Positions 61,698 through 64,000 of a stretch of 64,000 nt of DNA are shown here, in pieces. The position numbers were made by a program, and so were the translations under genes. The DNA comes from Prevotella lacticifex (lineage in GTDB: Bacteria; Bacteroidota; Bacteroidia; Bacteroidales; Bacteroidaceae). The notes beneath the pieces are model-generated. The model was not told the DNA's origin, did not search any database, and saw only the letters and a list, made by a program, of their open reading frames with translations. Every line of letters starts with the position of its first letter. Position 1 is the stretch's first letter. The DNA lies in the NCBI RefSeq assembly GCF_019973375.1, contig NZ_BPTV01000001.1:1939104-2003103 (forward strand), read 5' to 3'.

Positions 61698-62221
61698 AGC
61701 ATGTAGCCTCCCAACCGCATTACTCTTATGATTTCCCGGCAGTTTTTAACGCCGAGTTTGTCTCGCACACGCAGCAGCTGCGTCTTCACTGTGTTGCGGT
61801 TCTTATGCAGCTGTTGAGATATATTGTCAAGCGTACAGCCGTTTAAGTAGAGCTTTACCACTTCCTGCTCTCCTTTGGAGAGACGGACCAGGCTCTTGGG
61901 CTTACAAATGACATGCTCATCCTTGCAGATGCCACGCAAGGGACAGCGCACTTCCTCAAAGTTGAGGATGTCATGCTCGATGTCATTGGTGAGCAGGTCG
62001 TGCTCGCCAAAGTTGCAGCGCACAAAGCGGTCAACCATCTGTGTGGCATGCTCCTTATATAGTGTGGCCAGCCTTGCATAGCATTCTGGGAACCTGTTAC
62101 GGATGATGGTTATCAGCGGTTCGACGACCTCTGAGAACTTGGTGAGCCGCTTCGGATCATGACCATCTTTCTTGTAATAGACCTGTCCTTCAGGACTGGT
62201 GTAGAACTCTAATTCTTCCAT
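61694..62221 (-). CDS. LuxR-type helix-turn-helix regulator
   Basis: 175 aa. The C-terminal GerE-like domain has LSKGEQEVVKLYLNGCTLDN and RNTVKTQLLRVRDKLGVKN. A Cys-rich part (RCPLRGICKDEHVICKP) could bind zinc. It is the second early gene after the Cro-like gene, so it may switch middle or late genes on. The coupled 42-aa Cys-rich gene follows it. Confidence 0.8.
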   Translation of the reverse strand: MEELEFYTSPEGQVYYKKDGHDPKRLTKFSEVVEPLITIIRNRFPECYARLATLYKEHATQMVDRFVRCNFGEHDLLTNDIEHDILNFEEVRCPLRGICKDEHVICKPKSLVRLSKGEQEVVKLYLNGCTLDNISQQLHKNRNTVKTQLLRVRDKLGVKNCREIIRVMRLGGYML

Positions 62222-62433
62222 AAGCTTTCGTCATTAACCGCGAGGTTGAAGAGGACGATGTCAGCCTTTGACATCTCCAGCCTCCCTGCGAACTTGTTAA
62301 TAATCGTGGTATATGCCATTCCATACTTATCCATGAGATAATGGAGTAGCTTACCCTTGTCCCTTTTCTTCATTGCATGGTAGTAATCCTGCAGGTCGAC
62401 AGCCGACAAATCTTCAGTAATTTTCTTGTCCAT
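62209..62433 (-). CDS. Cro-like early DNA-binding protein candidate
   Basis: 74 aa from the ATG at 62433. It looks like a helix-turn-helix (HYLMDKYGMAYTTIINKFAG) and is the first leftward gene across from the repressor. It overlaps the LuxR-type gene by 13 bp. A Cro-like role opposing the repressor is inferred from size, position and the operator-bearing promoter between them. Confidence 0.6.
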   Translation of the reverse strand: MDKKITEDLSAVDLQDYYHAMKKRDKGKLLHYLMDKYGMAYTTIINKFAGRLEMSKADIVLFNLAVNDESLWKN

Positions 62434-62459
62434 TTCGTTTTTATTTATTAAATTTGTTG

Positions 62460-62498
62460 CAAAGATAAAAACAAAATTGGAAACTTCCAACGTTAGAA
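62460..62498 (-). promoter_or_regulatory. Early promoter with repressor operator
   Basis: TATCTTTG (62467-62460) with TTGG (62490-62487) 19 bases upstream, overlapped by the palindrome-like TTCCAACGTTAGAA (62485-62498). The inverted repeat TTGGAA/TTCCAA at 62477-62490 overlaps it. A twin of this arrangement occurs at 33829-33867. Confidence 0.75.
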
Positions 62499-62538
62499 TG
62501 AATTATTTTCCTGCGTTGGCTATAATTTAACATTTGGT

Positions 62539-62985
62539 ATGGCATTGGAACGCATCAACCCAAATCTTGAGTACATCCAGGATGTGCTTAAAGAACGCAA
62601 CTTGACACCCCGCCAGCTGTCAAAGCTAATCTTCGGTGAAGGTACTCACAGAGACATAGTTAAAGAGATCACCACCAAGCCGGATGTGAGAGCCAGCACG
62701 GTGGTAAAACTTTGCCGTGCGCTTGAAATATCTATGGACAGTCTGTATCAAAACTCGGACACTGATAAAAAGGAAATTCAGACCATCAACGGAATTGGAA
62801 TTGTGAATAACTCACCTAACGCAAAAGTCGATTTAGTTGATTTGCGAGCTGAAAACAAGGCTCTTAAGATGGTGATTGAGGAAAAGGACAAGCGGCTTGC
62901 AGAACAGCAGAAGTACATCGACCAGCTTGGAAAACGGCTTGACCTGGTACTCCAACTCGGACATAATTCGGACACGGGGATGTAA
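62539..62985 (+). CDS. Phage repressor, helix-turn-helix plus coiled coil
   Basis: 148 aa. Residues 1-75 have a XRE-like helix-turn-helix (LTPRQLSKLIFGEGTHRDIV and ASTVVKLCRALEISMDSLY). Residues 95-135 form a coiled coil (ALKMVIEEKDKRLAEQQKYI) likely for dimerisation. It is divergent from the leftward early genes with operator-like repeats in between, the classic lysogeny control layout. Its transcript would run towards attR in the prophage, and into the integrase in the excised circle. Confidence 0.8.
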   Translation: MALERINPNLEYIQDVLKERNLTPRQLSKLIFGEGTHRDIVKEITTKPDVRASTVVKLCRALEISMDSLYQNSDTDKKEIQTINGIGIVNNSPNAKVDLVDLRAENKALKMVIEEKDKRLAEQQKYIDQLGKRLDLVLQLGHNSDTGM

Positions 62986-63055
62986 CAGCCTTTAACGGCT
63001 GTCTCAATCGATGAAGTCAACATAATTTCATACGACAGTTAGAATCTGTGTATTA

Positions 63056-63091
63056 TCCTGCCTCCGCAACTATAACGTCCGAAGTCGTTGA
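63056..63091 (+). repeat. attR core
   Basis: 36-bp perfect copy of attL (17336-17371), including the last bases of the tRNA. The bases before 63056 do not form a tRNA, so this is the phage-side partial copy. Confidence 0.9.
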
Positions 63092-64000
63092 ACATCAACA
63101 CTTCGGACATTTTTTATTATAGCTTGACAGACACCCTACAGCTTAATAATGCCGCAACACTTTAGTTTTGTCTGTCGAATAAATATCATTTTACCCAAAC
63201 AGATGTGATCATAAGCAATAACTTATGAAGCTGGCTGGATCATTCAAGATGCTTATTCTTTTCCCTTGCTGAAAGAAACAATATGGTTATTACATTAGTC
63301 GCCATTATCATGGAGAGGAGTTTAGCGACAAGAGAATGCCGACAACGATATGTAAAAATAAATCATATTATTTCAGACAACGCATCATCTTTGTATAATA
63401 CTGATTATCAACAGGTTACTAACAGGCATCTTTTTGCGTTGCAAAACGGCCCGTTTTAGGACGCAAAACGGTCCATTTCGCAGGCTGAAATGGACCGTTT
63501 CGCAAGCCGAAATGACAGGTATTGGAATGGTGTAAACATATTTCAATATTGGTTTATTGTCGTGTCACGTTTTCAAGTCGCAGGAATATCTGAGAAAGTG
63601 GCATACTATTGACAAATCTACGCACACCCGCAGAAATCACCACAAACATCCAAAATAGGGACCAATATGATGTAGCCAAAATCTTCTCTGCCCGCCCCAT
63701 TATGTTAGGCTATTCAAAAGACTCGAAAGTAAATCAATCGCTTGTAGGGTAACTCAATATCATAATGTTACTGCTTTATTATTGAACAACAGACTCGCAT
63801 TAATGATTCCTTTGCATGGGACGCAAAGACTGCAGACGGTCCCTACCCTATCAATCAGTGCCCTGCAAACGACACAAAATCTCAAGAAACTGGCACTACA
63901 AATTGAACGTCCTACTTCCGAAACATTATCCTCTACATAAGCAGCCGTGATTCTCATGCTGTGGAATTCTGCGTTATCGCCACGATTCTCGCTTGCCCGA
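63092..64000. other. Chromosomal flank with no supported gene
   Basis: After attR the right arm of the tRNA terminator hairpin (to about 63115) is followed by AT-rich sequence with stops in all frames, apart from the repeat at 63440-63513 and a doubtful 65-codon minus-strand frame at 63760-63957. Nothing else could be supported. Confidence 0.5.
63466..63500. repeat. Chromosomal hairpin with 14-bp perfect arms
   Basis: AAACGGTCCATTTC and GAAATGGACCGTTT separated by 7 bases, next to further GCAAAACGG and TTTCGCA-type repeats (63440-63513). Intergenic repeat of unknown role; no transposase gene is nearby. Confidence 0.6.

Larger units (their letters stand above)
17336..63091. mobile_element. 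Integrated prophage, about 45.7 kb, carrying a diversity-generating retroelement
   Basis: Bounded by 36-bp direct repeats at the tRNA 3' end. It contains integrase, repressor, primase-helicase, terminase, prohead protease, capsid, portal, tape measure, tail fibres, holin and amidase. A long tape measure with no visible sheath gene suggests a siphovirus-like, long flexible tail; this is inference. No gene for basic functions is obviously broken, so the prophage may be inducible. Confidence 0.93.

Noticed and set aside
63760..63957. Minus-strand frame of 65 codons beyond attR
   Set aside because: No promoter, no recognisable protein; too little support.

Overview
Host. The window looks like a chromosome segment of a Bacteroidales bacterium, most likely Prevotella-like. 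The main sign is the promoters: many genes on both strands have the Bacteroidota pattern TTTG, 18 to 21 bases, then TAnnTTTG. Ribosome binding sites are weak, and rny, zapA, pyrG, yidC and an S9 peptidase are typical of the group. The genus is an inference from style, not a database match.

Chromosome, 1-17335. A truncated phosphosugar mutase is followed by rny, zapA, a coiled-coil gene and a conserved unknown, all leftward. An envelope or exopolysaccharide cluster reads rightward (initiating sugar-phosphate transferase, rfbA, Wzc-type tyrosine kinase, small HAD-like protein). Then come pyrG, yidC, a secreted S9 peptidase and an MFS transporter, and a leftward TetR regulator. An initiator tRNA-Met follows.

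Prophage, about 17336-63091 (about 45.7 kb). A 36-bp perfect direct repeat at the tRNA 3' end (17336-17371 and 63056-63091) marks attL and attR. A tyrosine recombinase lies just inside attL, and a repressor with divergent early genes lies just inside attR. Almost everything else is leftward. In order of transcription: early regulators, primase-helicase, an iteron array (candidate origin), a head block (protease with scaffold-like tail, capsid, small and large terminase), an ArdC-like antirestriction protein, a hairpin-rich gene-free stretch, a tail-fibre operon, a diversity-generating retroelement (DGR), lysis genes, neck-like genes, a set of small accessory genes, the portal, the tape measure and a large tail protein. 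Portal and tape measure lie about 20 kb from terminase and capsid, which is unusual for a siphophage-type genome.

Most notable system. The DGR (38545-39084 plus the reverse transcriptase at 37088-38338) is directly visible. A 126-bp template repeat and the 3' end of a tail gene differ at 16 positions, and all 16 are adenines in the template on the coding strand. Its reverse transcriptase has FVDN where YxDD is usual, and ends in a G9 tract that overlaps the next gene in another frame.

Other candidates for new biology: a leader with three 15-nt segments that can pair in mutually exclusive ways (31560-31807); terminator-promoter cassettes repeated around a secreted-protein gene; two copies of one operator palindrome (33854 and 62485), one apparently driving a short RNA; an iteron array (57143-57406); a run of seven inverted repeats (46445-47087); and two small genes, a 36-aa membrane peptide (32441-32551) and a 42-aa cysteine-rich protein (61569-61697).

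Beyond attR, 63092-64000 returns to chromosome and no gene there is well supported.
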